Assembly: GCF_000599605.1 (NCBI RefSeq)
Contig: NZ_KK082672.1
Span: 53,968-117,967, forward strand
Length of the DNA: 64,000 bases
Source of the DNA: Prevotella sp. HJM029
Lineage (GTDB): Bacteria; Bacteroidota; Bacteroidia; Bacteroidales; Bacteroidaceae
Direction of reading: 5' to 3'
Part shown: in pieces, positions 8,185-17,379 of the stretch
Position numbering within the stretch: the stretch's first letter is position 1
How the letters are laid out: each line of letters begins with the position of its first letter
Program-made: the position numbers and the translations under genes
Notes under the pieces: model-generated
What the model saw: only the letters and a program-made list of their open reading frames with translations
What the model was told of the DNA's origin: nothing
Database searches by the model: none

Positions 8185-9066
8185 ATGGCTAACGATATTA
8201 AATTAGGTGATTATAATGTGCTCCGTGTGAAAGAATTGGCACGACGCGAAGGTTATGGCGAAGTGTTTGGACTCTATTTAGATGGCGGTCGCGAGGGAGA
8301 TATCCTCATGCCGCAGAAATATGTGCCCGAACATGTTCGTGTAGGCGACGAGATAACTTGTTTCATCTATTTAGACCAAGAGGAGCGTCCCATTGCCACT
8401 ACCGAGCAACCCCTTGCAAAGGTTGGCGACTTCGCTTATTTAGAATGTGCCTGGGTTAACGAATATGGCGCCTTTTTGCACTGGGGCTTAACGAAAGATT
8501 TGTTCTGTCCGTTTCGCGAACAGAAGCGAAAGATGGAGATTGGCAATCGCTACATTGTGCATGTCCACATTGATGAAGAGAGCTATCGCATTGTGGCCAG
8601 TGCAAAGGTTGAACGCTATCTCAAGGAAGATATGGCCGCAAAACATTTCAAACGCAATGAAGAAGTTGACATTTTAATCTGGCAGAAAACCGAATTAGGT
8701 TTTAAAGTCATTGTCAACAACCAATATCCCGGGCTCATTTACCAAGATCAAATCTTTAAATCTATCCACACTGGCGACGGCATGAAAGCCTATGTGGCAC
8801 AGCTTCGCACGGATGGAAAGCTCGATATTACCCTGCAACCCACGGGCATTGCCGCTGCTGAAGACTTCTCGTCGGTGCTCCTCCGCTATTTAAAAGAGAA
8901 TAATGGCTATTGCGTTTTGGGCGACAAGAGCGCCCCCGAAGCCATTAAACATCAGTTTCAAGTAAGCAAAAAGGTCTTTAAAAAGGCTATTGGCGACCTC
9001 TATAAAAAACACCTTATCACGATAGAGGCCGATGGCTTGCACTTAGTTTCGCCAACAAATGTATAA
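8185..9066 (+). CDS. S1 RNA-binding domain protein, CvfB/YitL-like
   Basis: The 293-residue protein resembles the CvfB family: tandem S1-like OB folds (the first about residues 5-60, the second about 65-130, a third in the middle) and a C-terminal winged-helix part in the last 70 residues (HQFQVSKKVFKKAIGDLYKK). CvfB in Staphylococcus is an RNA-binding virulence regulator; the role here is inferred only from family. I chose ATG 8185, preceded by AAAGAAAAA, over an upstream TTG at 8143 that would lie before the transcription start. Its end overlaps an alternative ATG (9059) of the next gene. Confidence 0.85.
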   Translation: MANDIKLGDYNVLRVKELARREGYGEVFGLYLDGGREGDILMPQKYVPEHVRVGDEITCFIYLDQEERPIATTEQPLAKVGDFAYLECAWVNEYGAFLHWGLTKDLFCPFREQKRKMEIGNRYIVHVHIDEESYRIVASAKVERYLKEDMAAKHFKRNEEVDILIWQKTELGFKVIVNNQYPGLIYQDQIFKSIHTGDGMKAYVAQLRTDGKLDITLQPTGIAAAEDFSSVLLRYLKENNGYCVLGDKSAPEAIKHQFQVSKKVFKKAIGDLYKKHLITIEADGLHLVSPTNV

Positions 9067-9091
9067 TTTCTCGCATCTTAGAACAGCTAAA

Positions 9092-9886
9092 ATGATACAA
9101 CTGCAAGTGAAGAAACGCAATACCTTCCAACATATTTTAAGCTATAGCCTCGCCGTGATAGGGGCGATCCTGTTGTTCGCCAGCTGCAAGACCCCTCGCA
9201 ACCTCACCTACATGCAAGGTGCTTTTGATGCACAGCAGTCTGCCGCCACGCACAGCATCCGTCTGATGGCTGATGATAAAGTTTCGATTTTTGTAAAAAG
9301 TCGCGATGAGGTGCTCACCCAACATTTCAATATTTCGCTGCCCAATATGCAGCAGGTGCTCACCTATACGCTCGACAATCAAGGCAATATCGATTTCCCG
9401 ATGTTAGGAAAGGTAGCACTTTTGGGGCTCACCCGTGCGGAAGCTGCACAGCGCATTAAGAGCCGTTTGGTGCAGGAATTTGGCGCAAAGGATGTGGTTG
9501 TCACCGTCGACTTTAGCAAACTCACCTTTTCTGTGTTGGGCGAAGTGAATAAAGCAGGTAATTTTGACATCACCAAAGATCGCATCACTATTTTCGATGC
9601 TTTAGGGATGGCGGGTGATATGACCATCTATGGACAGCGCGATAGCGTGAAAGTGTTTCGCGAAGTCGATGGAAAGCCTGTTGCCTACACGCTGAATTTG
9701 GCTTCAGCTCCTCAAGTTCTGCAGTCGCCAGCCTATTATTTGCAACAGAACGACGTGGTTTATGTGCCTGCCAATCGCACCCGTCAACGGCAAGCTACCA
9801 TCAATGGCAACACACTTCAGTCCACTTCTTTTTGGGTTTCAGTCGCCTCATTGCTCGCCACGGTTGCAGTTTTAATCTTTAAATAA
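9092..9886 (+). CDS. polysaccharide export lipoprotein (Wza/BexD type)
   Basis: The product exports exopolysaccharide across the outer membrane. From ATG 9092 it has 264 residues: a lipoprotein signal with lipobox FASC (Cys32), a polysaccharide-export domain (about 50-130), an SLBB-like segment (about 135-220) and a C-terminal hydrophobic segment (last 20 residues). An ATG at 9059, overlapping the stop of the S1 gene, would add 11 residues; I prefer 9092 because it gives a normal lipoprotein signal. The stop overlaps the start of wzz (TAATG), so the two are translationally coupled. Confidence 0.88.
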   Translation: MIQLQVKKRNTFQHILSYSLAVIGAILLFASCKTPRNLTYMQGAFDAQQSAATHSIRLMADDKVSIFVKSRDEVLTQHFNISLPNMQQVLTYTLDNQGNIDFPMLGKVALLGLTRAEAAQRIKSRLVQEFGAKDVVVTVDFSKLTFSVLGEVNKAGNFDITKDRITIFDALGMAGDMTIYGQRDSVKVFREVDGKPVAYTLNLASAPQVLQSPAYYLQQNDVVYVPANRTRQRQATINGNTLQSTSFWVSVASLLATVAVLIFK

Positions 9887-11475
9887 TGCCGTTGCTCATG
9901 TCTACCACCACACCAGGTTTCACACTCCGTCAATATCTTGCTTTCTGTCGGCAAGCAAAGAAATGGTTTTTCATCTCCGTTGCGTTTTGCATGGCTGCTG
10001 CTTTAGGCTATCTTATGCTCAAAAAACCTGTTTATGAGCGTAGCACACAACTCATGGTGCGTGAAGATGCAACGCCCAGTTCAAAACTCACTGCCGGGCT
10101 AAGCATGATACAAGGCTTGGGAGGTATGTTGGGAGGGAGTGCCAATGTCAACAATGAGCTGCTTGCACTCACTACACCTTATAATATAGTAGAAGCCATC
10201 AAGCGATTGCATTTGGATGATACCTACACCGAAGGCAACCTCTTTCATCGCACCACCTTATATGGTTCTTCGCTGCCTATTCGGATAGATGCCAGAGGAC
10301 TAATGCCCGAAGACAAGCTACAGATGGAGATAAAAATAGCGCAAGGCAACATCGAACTCTCTCATATCAAACGAAATAAAACAGCTTTCGATGGTACCTT
10401 TCGCGGACAAGTGAATGGCATTATTCATACACCCATTGGCCTTGTGGCTATTCTCCCCACACGGGTTTACACGGGAAAAGAAAGTCAAACGATAACTTTT
10501 CGCCATACACCGCCCGTTGAAGTGGCCGATGCCATGACCAAAAAACTTGATGCAGGTATCGCCGAAGAATTGGGGTCGGTGATTGATTTGCGCTATGAGG
10601 ATGTCCTTCCGCAACGTGCAGAGGACTTTCTTCGTATGCTTGTAGCCGTTTATAACGAGCGATGGATGGGCGATGAAAATCAATTAAATGCTTCAACCAC
10701 ACGTTTTATCGACAACCGTATTGCAGAGATTACAACCGAGTTGGGCAAATCAGAGACGACCATCACGGCCTATAAAACCAAGCACAACCTGCCCGATGTG
10801 GTCGAAACGACCAAGTTGGCCATGGAGACCTCGACAAAGATGAGCAGCGAGTTGGCCACCCTTCGTGGACTTAGGGCTGCGGCAAGTGATATGGAACGGT
10901 TCTTGAATCAGCATGCAAACGCGAACCAAACGTTGCCCGTTAATCTGCTGAACAACGATAAAACGCTTGCCATGCAGGTGGAAAACTACAACCAGTTGCA
11001 GTTAGAACGCAATCGGGTAGCGGCCAATAGCAATGCCTCAAACAGCATTGTGCAGGGCATGGATAAGCAATTAGCGGCACTTCGGTCGTCAATCCATGCG
11101 AGTTTGCGCACCAATATGCAGCAAATTGATCAGCAAATTGCTACCTATTACCAGCTGAAAGGAGCTAATGATGCACAAACAAAGTCGAGCCCACAGCAAG
11201 CAAAGTTCTTGCTTTCGGCCGAGCGACAGCAGAAAATCCAGGAACAGCTCTATATTTTTATGTTGCAAAAGCGCGAAGAAAACATCCTCTCTCGTGCCTT
11301 TACACCCTATAAAGTGCGGGTGCTTTCGCCCCCTATGGGCAGTTTGAAACCCGTGAAGCCCCATAAACTGATGGTGCTGGTGTTGGCACTTCTCATGGGG
11401 TGTTGCATCCCTTTGTTTGTGATTTTCCTGCGCATGAATGTGCAAATGCTGTTGCACGACGAAGCTCAATCCTAA
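9886..11475 (+). CDS. Wzz/GumC-type chain-length regulator
   Basis: This inner-membrane protein sets polysaccharide chain length and contacts the export pore. The 529 residues have a Wzz domain, a first membrane segment near 28-46, a long periplasmic coiled-coil region (about 280-470) and a second membrane segment near 498-518. No C-terminal tyrosine kinase domain is present, unlike in many GumC/Wzc proteins. The start overlaps the stop of the export lipoprotein gene. Confidence 0.88.
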   Translation: MPLLMSTTTPGFTLRQYLAFCRQAKKWFFISVAFCMAAALGYLMLKKPVYERSTQLMVREDATPSSKLTAGLSMIQGLGGMLGGSANVNNELLALTTPYNIVEAIKRLHLDDTYTEGNLFHRTTLYGSSLPIRIDARGLMPEDKLQMEIKIAQGNIELSHIKRNKTAFDGTFRGQVNGIIHTPIGLVAILPTRVYTGKESQTITFRHTPPVEVADAMTKKLDAGIAEELGSVIDLRYEDVLPQRAEDFLRMLVAVYNERWMGDENQLNASTTRFIDNRIAEITTELGKSETTITAYKTKHNLPDVVETTKLAMETSTKMSSELATLRGLRAAASDMERFLNQHANANQTLPVNLLNNDKTLAMQVENYNQLQLERNRVAANSNASNSIVQGMDKQLAALRSSIHASLRTNMQQIDQQIATYYQLKGANDAQTKSSPQQAKFLLSAERQQKIQEQLYIFMLQKREENILSRAFTPYKVRVLSPPMGSLKPVKPHKLMVLVLALLMGCCIPLFVIFLRMNVQMLLHDEAQS

Positions 11476-11484
11476 CCATTCATC

Positions 11485-12645
11485 ATGCTTGTTGTCGTTC
11501 TCTATGCGCTGTTGTTTCCTCTTGTGAGCCTCACCTCCAAGGTGTTTGTGCACGTCCGCACGCAGAAAGTTTTCCAAATGCTGTTGTGTTTCGTGCTGCT
11601 CTTTGGCTTTTTTGGCTTTCGCGACATCACAGTGCTGAACGACACGCCGCATTATTATGGCTTCTACTACCTCAAATCGCTTTACACAAGCTATCGGAAT
11701 GAGTCGATATTTGCATTTCATTTGAGCGACAAGTTTGAGTATGGCTTTCAAGTGTTGGTGCATTTCCTCATCAAATATGTTTCAAGGTCTCCCTATACAA
11801 TCATTATCTTCTCGGCCTTTGTCATCACTATCAGCAACTTATGGTTTATTCAACGTAAGACACAAAATGTGGCAATAACCTGCTTTTTCATGCTGATAGG
11901 TTATGTCTTTTTCATGCAATATTGTGTCATTCGGCAGGCTTTTGCCATCGCTATCTTCTATGTGGCCTATTGTTGCTATCTTGAAAAAGGGCGGAATAAA
12001 GGCTATTGCCTGCTCATATTGCTTGCTACGTTGTTTCATACCTCGGCACTTGTGCTGCTGTTGCTTCCACTGCTCAAATGCATTCGCCCCACAAAGCACC
12101 ACACTCTGTTGCTGTTGGCCGGTGCTTTGTTGCTTACCCTGTGCCTTTTCCAACTGCTTTCGCTTTTCGGGTTGCAAGATAGTGTTTATTATAAGGTGGC
12201 GCTACAAAAAGAAACCCTCTCCATCTTTGGAATGATTGAATTAGCCATTATGGGAACAACTGTGGGCACTTGCTATGGACTTCATCGGCGCATGCATTGC
12301 AAGGCAGTTGATCGAAATGTGTATGCTGTATTCGTTTTAGCACTCAGTGTGGCCATCATGCTGCCGGTATTCAGTTTCTTTTCGCGCATCAATGACTATC
12401 TTTGGCCACTGATCATTGTGATTTTTTTGCGCTATGTGCACTCCCAGGCCATTGGTTCTGTGGCTGTTTCTCATCCTCAATACCACTTGGCACAGCGCGT
12501 GGCGGTGCTTTTTATCGGCTGTGTTTTTGTAGCTCGCATCGCCGTTGTCAGCACTTTTCGTCCCGAATGGCTGCACTTGGTGCCCTATCGGTTTTATGAT
12601 TTCAGCAATCATTACCATTATTATCATCTTTATCCGCAGAAATAA
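11485..12645 (+). CDS. EpsG family protein, probable polysaccharide polymerase
   Basis: The 386-residue polytopic protein resembles EpsG/Wzy-like polymerases: a short N-terminal membrane segment, the block RDITVLNDTPHYYGFYYL near residues 47-64 that corresponds to the acceptor-side motif of the family, and about ten membrane segments. It would join repeat units made on undecaprenyl diphosphate. Its place between chain-length regulator and flippase supports this role. The sequence itself is weakly conserved, as is usual for polymerases. Confidence 0.8.
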   Translation: MLVVVLYALLFPLVSLTSKVFVHVRTQKVFQMLLCFVLLFGFFGFRDITVLNDTPHYYGFYYLKSLYTSYRNESIFAFHLSDKFEYGFQVLVHFLIKYVSRSPYTIIIFSAFVITISNLWFIQRKTQNVAITCFFMLIGYVFFMQYCVIRQAFAIAIFYVAYCCYLEKGRNKGYCLLILLATLFHTSALVLLLLPLLKCIRPTKHHTLLLLAGALLLTLCLFQLLSLFGLQDSVYYKVALQKETLSIFGMIELAIMGTTVGTCYGLHRRMHCKAVDRNVYAVFVLALSVAIMLPVFSFFSRINDYLWPLIIVIFLRYVHSQAIGSVAVSHPQYHLAQRVAVLFIGCVFVARIAVVSTFRPEWLHLVPYRFYDFSNHYHYYHLYPQK

Positions 12646-12647
12646 CC

Positions 12648-13940
12648 ATGAGAAAGGGGCGTTTAACAGCATTCCAATCTGACCTTGCGCGGCGCATGTT
12701 CCATGGTGCATTTTGGTCGTTTTCGGGTACGGCAATGGGGAAATTGTGCCTGCTGGTGGCGGGTATTCTTTGTGCACATCTCTTGAAACAAGAGGTGTTT
12801 GGGCAGTTGGGCATGATTCGTTCCACTCTCAATATCTTTATCGTTTTTGGTGCATCGGGCATTGGTGTGACCGCCACGAAGCTGATTTCCACCTATCGAA
12901 CCAACGACATTCCGCGCCTGCTGCGTATGACCCGACTGACATTTCAATTGGCTTGGGTGATGGCTTTGGTGCTCATGGTGTTTTGTTTTGTTTTGGCTCG
13001 ACCGATTGCACGGCACATACTCCATGCCGAACACCTCACGTTTGAACTACAAATTGCCAGTGTGTTGTTGCTGTTTTCTATCTTATACGGCGTGCAAAAT
13101 GGTGTTCTTACGGGGTTAGAACAATTTAAAATCATGGCGCGTAACACGTTTGTTGGGAGTTTGTTAGAGGCTGTTTTGATGGTTGCTGGTGCCTATTTCT
13201 GGGGACTGATGGGGGCTATTGTCGGTTTAGGCATAGGCCTTGGAGCACTCTTTTGGGTCAATCGGCTGTCGATTAAAAAGCACTATGCGCAATATGTTGT
13301 TGACGAAATACATTCCCCTCACACGCCAAATGATTGGTCAATGCTACTGAACGATTGCATACCAGCTACTCTATCGGCGTTAATGGTGACCCCCACCTTT
13401 TGGGGAATACGCACCATCTTGCTACAACATGACGGTTACAACAGTTTGGCTTTGTTTGAGGCGGCCGATCAATGGAAAGTGATGATGCTGTTCATTCCCA
13501 CAGCTATCAGCCAGATTGTATTACCCATTTTGACGAGCATTCGGCAACAGCGGCAGCAATTTCGTCATGTCCTGTTGGCCAATATAGCGCTCATTGTGGG
13601 CATCTCATCCATGATAACGCTGGTGGTTTTGCTCTTGGGTGGTCCCATTATGCAACTCTATGGCAAGGGCTTTTCAGACAAAATGCCATTGGTTTATTTG
13701 GCACTCTCCAACATTTTCTCGGCCTATTCGAACATCATAGAGATGTCAATCTACAGCAAAAACAAGATGTGGCAGGCCTTTGTAATTAATCTTTTCTGGG
13801 CCATAGCCTTATTGATTTCAGCCTATGGGTTGGTTGAACGCGGGCTGAATGCCACCGGAATAGCGTTGGCTGTGCTGATAGCCTATGGTTTAAAGTCGAT
13901 ACTGGCGACCCTTTATCTCACGTTGTTTTTAAAAAGATGA
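12648..13940 (+). CDS. oligosaccharide flippase (Wzx/MATE-like)
   Basis: The 430-residue protein has about 12 membrane segments and the N-terminal pattern of polysaccharide flippases (MFHGAFWSFSGTAMGKL, then GVTATKLISTYR). It would move lipid-linked repeat units across the inner membrane. It starts two bases after the polymerase gene and overlaps the next glycosyltransferase by four bases (ATGA). Confidence 0.9.
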   Translation: MRKGRLTAFQSDLARRMFHGAFWSFSGTAMGKLCLLVAGILCAHLLKQEVFGQLGMIRSTLNIFIVFGASGIGVTATKLISTYRTNDIPRLLRMTRLTFQLAWVMALVLMVFCFVLARPIARHILHAEHLTFELQIASVLLLFSILYGVQNGVLTGLEQFKIMARNTFVGSLLEAVLMVAGAYFWGLMGAIVGLGIGLGALFWVNRLSIKKHYAQYVVDEIHSPHTPNDWSMLLNDCIPATLSALMVTPTFWGIRTILLQHDGYNSLALFEAADQWKVMMLFIPTAISQIVLPILTSIRQQRQQFRHVLLANIALIVGISSMITLVVLLLGGPIMQLYGKGFSDKMPLVYLALSNIFSAYSNIIEMSIYSKNKMWQAFVINLFWAIALLISAYGLVERGLNATGIALAVLIAYGLKSILATLYLTLFLKR

Positions 13941-14695
13941 AAGATTTTTCGGTTGTCCTTCCCACCTATAATCATGTTGCTTTGGCGCGGCAAGTCATCG
14001 TTTCTGTGTTGAGGCAGCGCCATGTGAGCATAGAATTGATCGTTACAGACGACTCGGATGATGATGCCATTGCGCAGTTATGTGGCGAATTTCAGTCGGC
14101 AAACATTCGTTATTTTAAGCATCAGCGCACGGGCAATGCGGTGGAAAATTGGAATGCGGGGCTGCAAAAAGCGCAGGGAAAATATGTGGTGTTGCTTCAC
14201 CACGATGAGGCTTTTGTGAGTGATGACCATTTGTATCGGGTGAAAAAAGCATTTGAGCAACAGATGCAGGTGGTGGTGACGAATATCCAAGTGGAGGTCG
14301 GAGGTCGGCGAAAGAACCGTTTTCTTCCGAACCTTATCAAGCGTTGTAGCCTGCATCATCCCACATTACTTTTTGCTTGTAACACCATTGGACCATGCGC
14401 TTGCGTAGCAGTGGTGCGCGAGTTGCTGCCGATGTTGGATGAAAAGCTTACGTGGTTGGTGGATGTGGAATGGTATTTTCGGTTGCTCAGGCATGCAAAA
14501 GTTACTTATCTGCCCGCATGCTTTGTACGTTCTCAGCATGGACATGCGGAGCAAATTACATCCAAAATAGACATTATGCAGGCTTTGCGACAAGACCAAA
14601 CCACCATCAAACAGAAGGACTATTACAACCGATGGATAGGCTGGGCGTTAGGAATGCAATGCTGGCTGCAACGTTTTAAAACGCAAAAGCAATGA
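13937..14695 (+). CDS. glycosyltransferase family 2
   Basis: The 252-residue protein has the GT2 GT-A fold: FSVVLPTYNH at the N-terminus, the nucleotide-binding block VTDDSDDD near residues 36-43 and a DXD-like HHDEA near 89-93. It adds a sugar to the repeat unit; donor and acceptor cannot be read from sequence. It overlaps both neighbours by four bases. Confidence 0.88.
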   Translation: MKDFSVVLPTYNHVALARQVIVSVLRQRHVSIELIVTDDSDDDAIAQLCGEFQSANIRYFKHQRTGNAVENWNAGLQKAQGKYVVLLHHDEAFVSDDHLYRVKKAFEQQMQVVVTNIQVEVGGRRKNRFLPNLIKRCSLHHPTLLFACNTIGPCACVAVVRELLPMLDEKLTWLVDVEWYFRLLRHAKVTYLPACFVRSQHGHAEQITSKIDIMQALRQDQTTIKQKDYYNRWIGWALGMQCWLQRFKTQKQ

Positions 14696-15564
14696 AAATC
14701 GTGAGAATTATCGGTGGATTGGGCAATCAAATGTTTCAGTATGCGTTGGCTTTGGCATTGAAGCGACGGCATGGAAACGAAGAGGTGAAGCTCGACCTCT
14801 CGGCCTTTCGAGGCTACGAGAAGCACGGAGGCTTTCAATTGGTGCAATGCTTTGGCACCACTTTGCCCGCAGCCACATGGCAAGAGGTAGCGCAGTTGGC
14901 GTGGTATTATCCGCATTATCAGCTGTGGCGCATAGGGCATCGTGTGCTGCCTGTGCGCAAAACGATGGTGAAGGAACCAGAAAATGACGCTTTTTTGCCT
15001 GAAGCCTTGCAAAGAAAGGGTGATGCTTATTATGAGGGTTATTGGCAGGATGAGCGCTATTTCAGCCACTGCCGCCCGGCCATCTTACAAGCATTCACAT
15101 TCCCTGCATTTACAAATCCACGGAACTTAGCCGTGCAGCAGCAGATAAACACCACGGAGAGTGTGGCGATACATGTGCGACGAGGCGATTATTTGCACGA
15201 TGTGCTGTTTCGAGACGTATGTGGGCTGACTTATTATCAGCGTGCGATAGCTACCATTTTGCAGCATGTTGTGCATCCTGTGTTCTATCTTTTTTCAGAT
15301 GACATGGCTTGGTGTCGGCAGCATATTCAACCGTTGTTGCAAACCAACGAAGCCGTTTTTATAGACTGGAATAGTGGGAGTGCCAGCATTTGCGACCTGT
15401 ACCTGATGACCCTTTGTCGGCATCACATCATCGCTAATTCGTCTTTTTCATGGTGGGGCGCCTGGCTTTCGTCACATCAAGCGGGCTGGATTATTGCGCC
15501 AAAACGATGGTATGCGCAGGACGGAAAGGTGTCGCCAGCTGCTGAGAGCTGGTTTAAATTATGA
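14692..15564 (+). CDS. GT11 alpha-1,2-fucosyltransferase-like protein
   Basis: The 290-residue protein starts with the GT11 signature GGLGNQMFQYALA (about residues 8-20) and has the GDP-fucose-binding block HVRRGDY near 162-168 and a C-terminal SSFSWWGAWL block. Members transfer fucose in alpha-1,2 linkage. GDP-fucose synthesis genes are not in this window and must lie elsewhere if the activity is correct. Fucose on surface glycans is often linked to host mimicry; that is inference. Confidence 0.88.
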   Translation: MKIVRIIGGLGNQMFQYALALALKRRHGNEEVKLDLSAFRGYEKHGGFQLVQCFGTTLPAATWQEVAQLAWYYPHYQLWRIGHRVLPVRKTMVKEPENDAFLPEALQRKGDAYYEGYWQDERYFSHCRPAILQAFTFPAFTNPRNLAVQQQINTTESVAIHVRRGDYLHDVLFRDVCGLTYYQRAIATILQHVVHPVFYLFSDDMAWCRQHIQPLLQTNEAVFIDWNSGSASICDLYLMTLCRHHIIANSSFSWWGAWLSSHQAGWIIAPKRWYAQDGKVSPAAESWFKL

Positions 15565-15597
15565 ATTTCATCATGGTACTTTTTCAATAAAAACATC

Positions 15598-15605
15598 TAT
15601 CTTTG
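15598..15605 (+). promoter_or_regulatory. internal -7 element in the polysaccharide locus
   Basis: TATCTTTG lies 21 bases before the ATG at 15626, in the only real gap of the locus. It may give separate expression of the last two genes. Confidence 0.5.
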
Positions 15606-15625
15606 CAACTACATCTGGTGTCGTT

Positions 15626-16492
15626 ATGTCCTTTTCTGTTTTAATAGCCGTTTACAACCAAGAGCAACCCCATTTTCTACAGCAAGCTTTAGAGAGTTTG
15701 TTGCAACAGACATGGTTACCCAACGAGGTGATTGTAGTGGAAGATGGACCGCTGACCTCCGCTTTAAATGAGGTGTTGGCACACTTTCAGCGGCAATATA
15801 AAGCGTGCAAACGCATTGCGAAACCGCGGCAAGAAGGGTTGGGATTGGCATTGAATGAGGGGCTGAAACATTGTCAACATGACGTGGTGGCGCGCATGGA
15901 TAGCGATGATATTTGCATGCCACAACGTTTTGAAAAGCAGCTGTCTTATTTGCAAACTCATCCAGAGGTGGATGTCGTGGGGAGCTGGGTGGCCGAGTTT
16001 TCAACCACACCCGCGCAGGTGATTTCGGTTCGTTGTGTGCCCGAAACCCACCAAGCGATTTGGCAATTTGCACATTTTCGCAATCCCATGAACCATCCTA
16101 CCGTGATGTTTCGTAAAGTAAAGGTGGTGCAAGCAGGTGGCTATCGCCATATGCCAGCTTTTGAAGATTATGACCTTTGGGCGCGCATGTTGCAGCAAGG
16201 GGCGTGCTTTCATAATTTGCAAGAGTGTCTGTTGTGGTTTCGTCTTAATGCGAATACGTTTCGTCGGCGAGGAGGAGTAAACTATATTGCTGCAGAAATG
16301 CACTTCCAGAAAGGCTTGGTTCGCCTGCGATTTCTCACGCCAGTGCAGGCTTTTGGTAATATGATGATGCGACTTGGCGTGAGGCTCCTACCTGCTTTTT
16401 TGAGGAAGAAGTTCTATCTGGCACAGCTTCGTATAGCAGCTTCGACAGTTGTTTGTTCGCCAGATATGGTGAAGAAAGGAGGGGATATATGA
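15626..16492 (+). CDS. glycosyltransferase family 2
   Basis: From ATG 15626 the product has 288 residues: SVLIAVYNQ at the N-terminus, VVEDGP near residues 38-43, and the DXD block RMDSDDICMPQRF near 89-101, which is typical of GT2. The upstream in-frame extension to 15494 overlaps the fucosyltransferase gene and lies before a promoter element, so I reject it. The stop overlaps the next gene (ATGA). Confidence 0.88.
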   Translation: MSFSVLIAVYNQEQPHFLQQALESLLQQTWLPNEVIVVEDGPLTSALNEVLAHFQRQYKACKRIAKPRQEGLGLALNEGLKHCQHDVVARMDSDDICMPQRFEKQLSYLQTHPEVDVVGSWVAEFSTTPAQVISVRCVPETHQAIWQFAHFRNPMNHPTVMFRKVKVVQAGGYRHMPAFEDYDLWARMLQQGACFHNLQECLLWFRLNANTFRRRGGVNYIAAEMHFQKGLVRLRFLTPVQAFGNMMMRLGVRLLPAFLRKKFYLAQLRIAASTVVCSPDMVKKGGDI

Positions 16493-17100
16493 CTATTTCC
16501 GACGCATCATCTCGCATGAGCATCTTCCTAAAGCGGCTTTTCGATATTTTTCTTGCGCTCTCGATGCTCATCGTCTGCATACCACTACTGCTTTATTGCT
16601 ATTGGTTGGTGTGGCATGAACATGATGGTAGCGTGTTTTTCAAGCAAGAACGCATCGGCCGTTATGGAAAGCCCTTTATGATGTATAAATTTCGTAGTAT
16701 GACAATGGATGCCGAATATCAAGGTCCAGCGCTCTATCAACCAGGAAAAGATACTCGGCTCACGATGGCAGGAGCCTTTCTACGTGCCCACCATCTTGAT
16801 GAATTGCCACAACTTTGGAATATTCTGTGTGGTGACATGAGCTTTGTGGGGCCGCGACCTGAACGGCAATTCTATATTGATAGAATAATGATTAGAGACC
16901 CACGCTATGCACAATTATATGCTATCCGCCCAGGAGTGACGAGCTATGCCACGTTACACAATGGCTATACCGACACCATGGAGAAGATGCTCATGCGCTT
17001 GAAATGGGATTTATATTACTTGCATCATCGCAGCTGGCGGCTCGATTTTCACATCCTCTCTACAACTTTTCGCTATATGCTTGTTGGAAAAAAGTTTTAA
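16489..17100 (+). CDS. initiating undecaprenyl-phosphate sugar transferase
   Basis: The 203-residue protein is the catalytic core of the bacterial sugar transferase (WbaP/WcaJ C-terminal) family: one N-terminal membrane segment (about 15-38), [13 protein letters not shown] and MYKFRSM, then DELPQLWN and MSFVGPRPE. It attaches the first sugar phosphate to undecaprenyl phosphate and so starts repeat-unit synthesis. The start is well marked by AAGGAGGGG at 16476-16484, an unusually strong Shine-Dalgarno sequence for Bacteroidetes, and overlaps the preceding stop. Confidence 0.93.
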   Translation: MTISDASSRMSIFLKRLFDIFLALSMLIVCIPLLLYCYWLVWHEHDGSVFFKQERIGRYGKPFMMYKFRSMTMDAEYQGPALYQPGKDTRLTMAGAFLRAHHLDELPQLWNILCGDMSFVGPRPERQFYIDRIMIRDPRYAQLYAIRPGVTSYATLHNGYTDTMEKMLMRLKWDLYYLHHRSWRLDFHILSTTFRYMLVGKKF

Positions 17101-17280
17101 CCCTGCAGGGGAGTATTCAACTGCAAGTTCTTTTTATGAAGCGCATGGCACCCAAACTTTTTGTCACACTTATTGGTATCGAGTTGATTGGCGTGATTTA
17201 GACAGATTACTCTCCTGGGGCTCAAATGATTATCAAACTTAAGAAGTATCCATTCTGAAGCTCAGAATGGACGCCAAATA

Positions 17281-17322
17281 AAAAAAACAGACATTCCGAT
17301 GCATCGGAATGTCTGTTTTTTT
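17281..17322. terminator. bidirectional terminator
   Basis: A perfect 28-bp palindrome (17288-17315, half-site CAGACATTCCGATG) is flanked by A7 and T8. It closes the polysaccharide locus on the + strand and the susCD genes on the minus strand. A second small hairpin (CATTCTGA/TCAGAATG) lies at 17251-17269. Confidence 0.9.
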
Positions 17323-17379
17323 TATTCATAGGATGCATCGTTGTTATACGTGCATCTGTGAACTTAAATTCTTACACCT

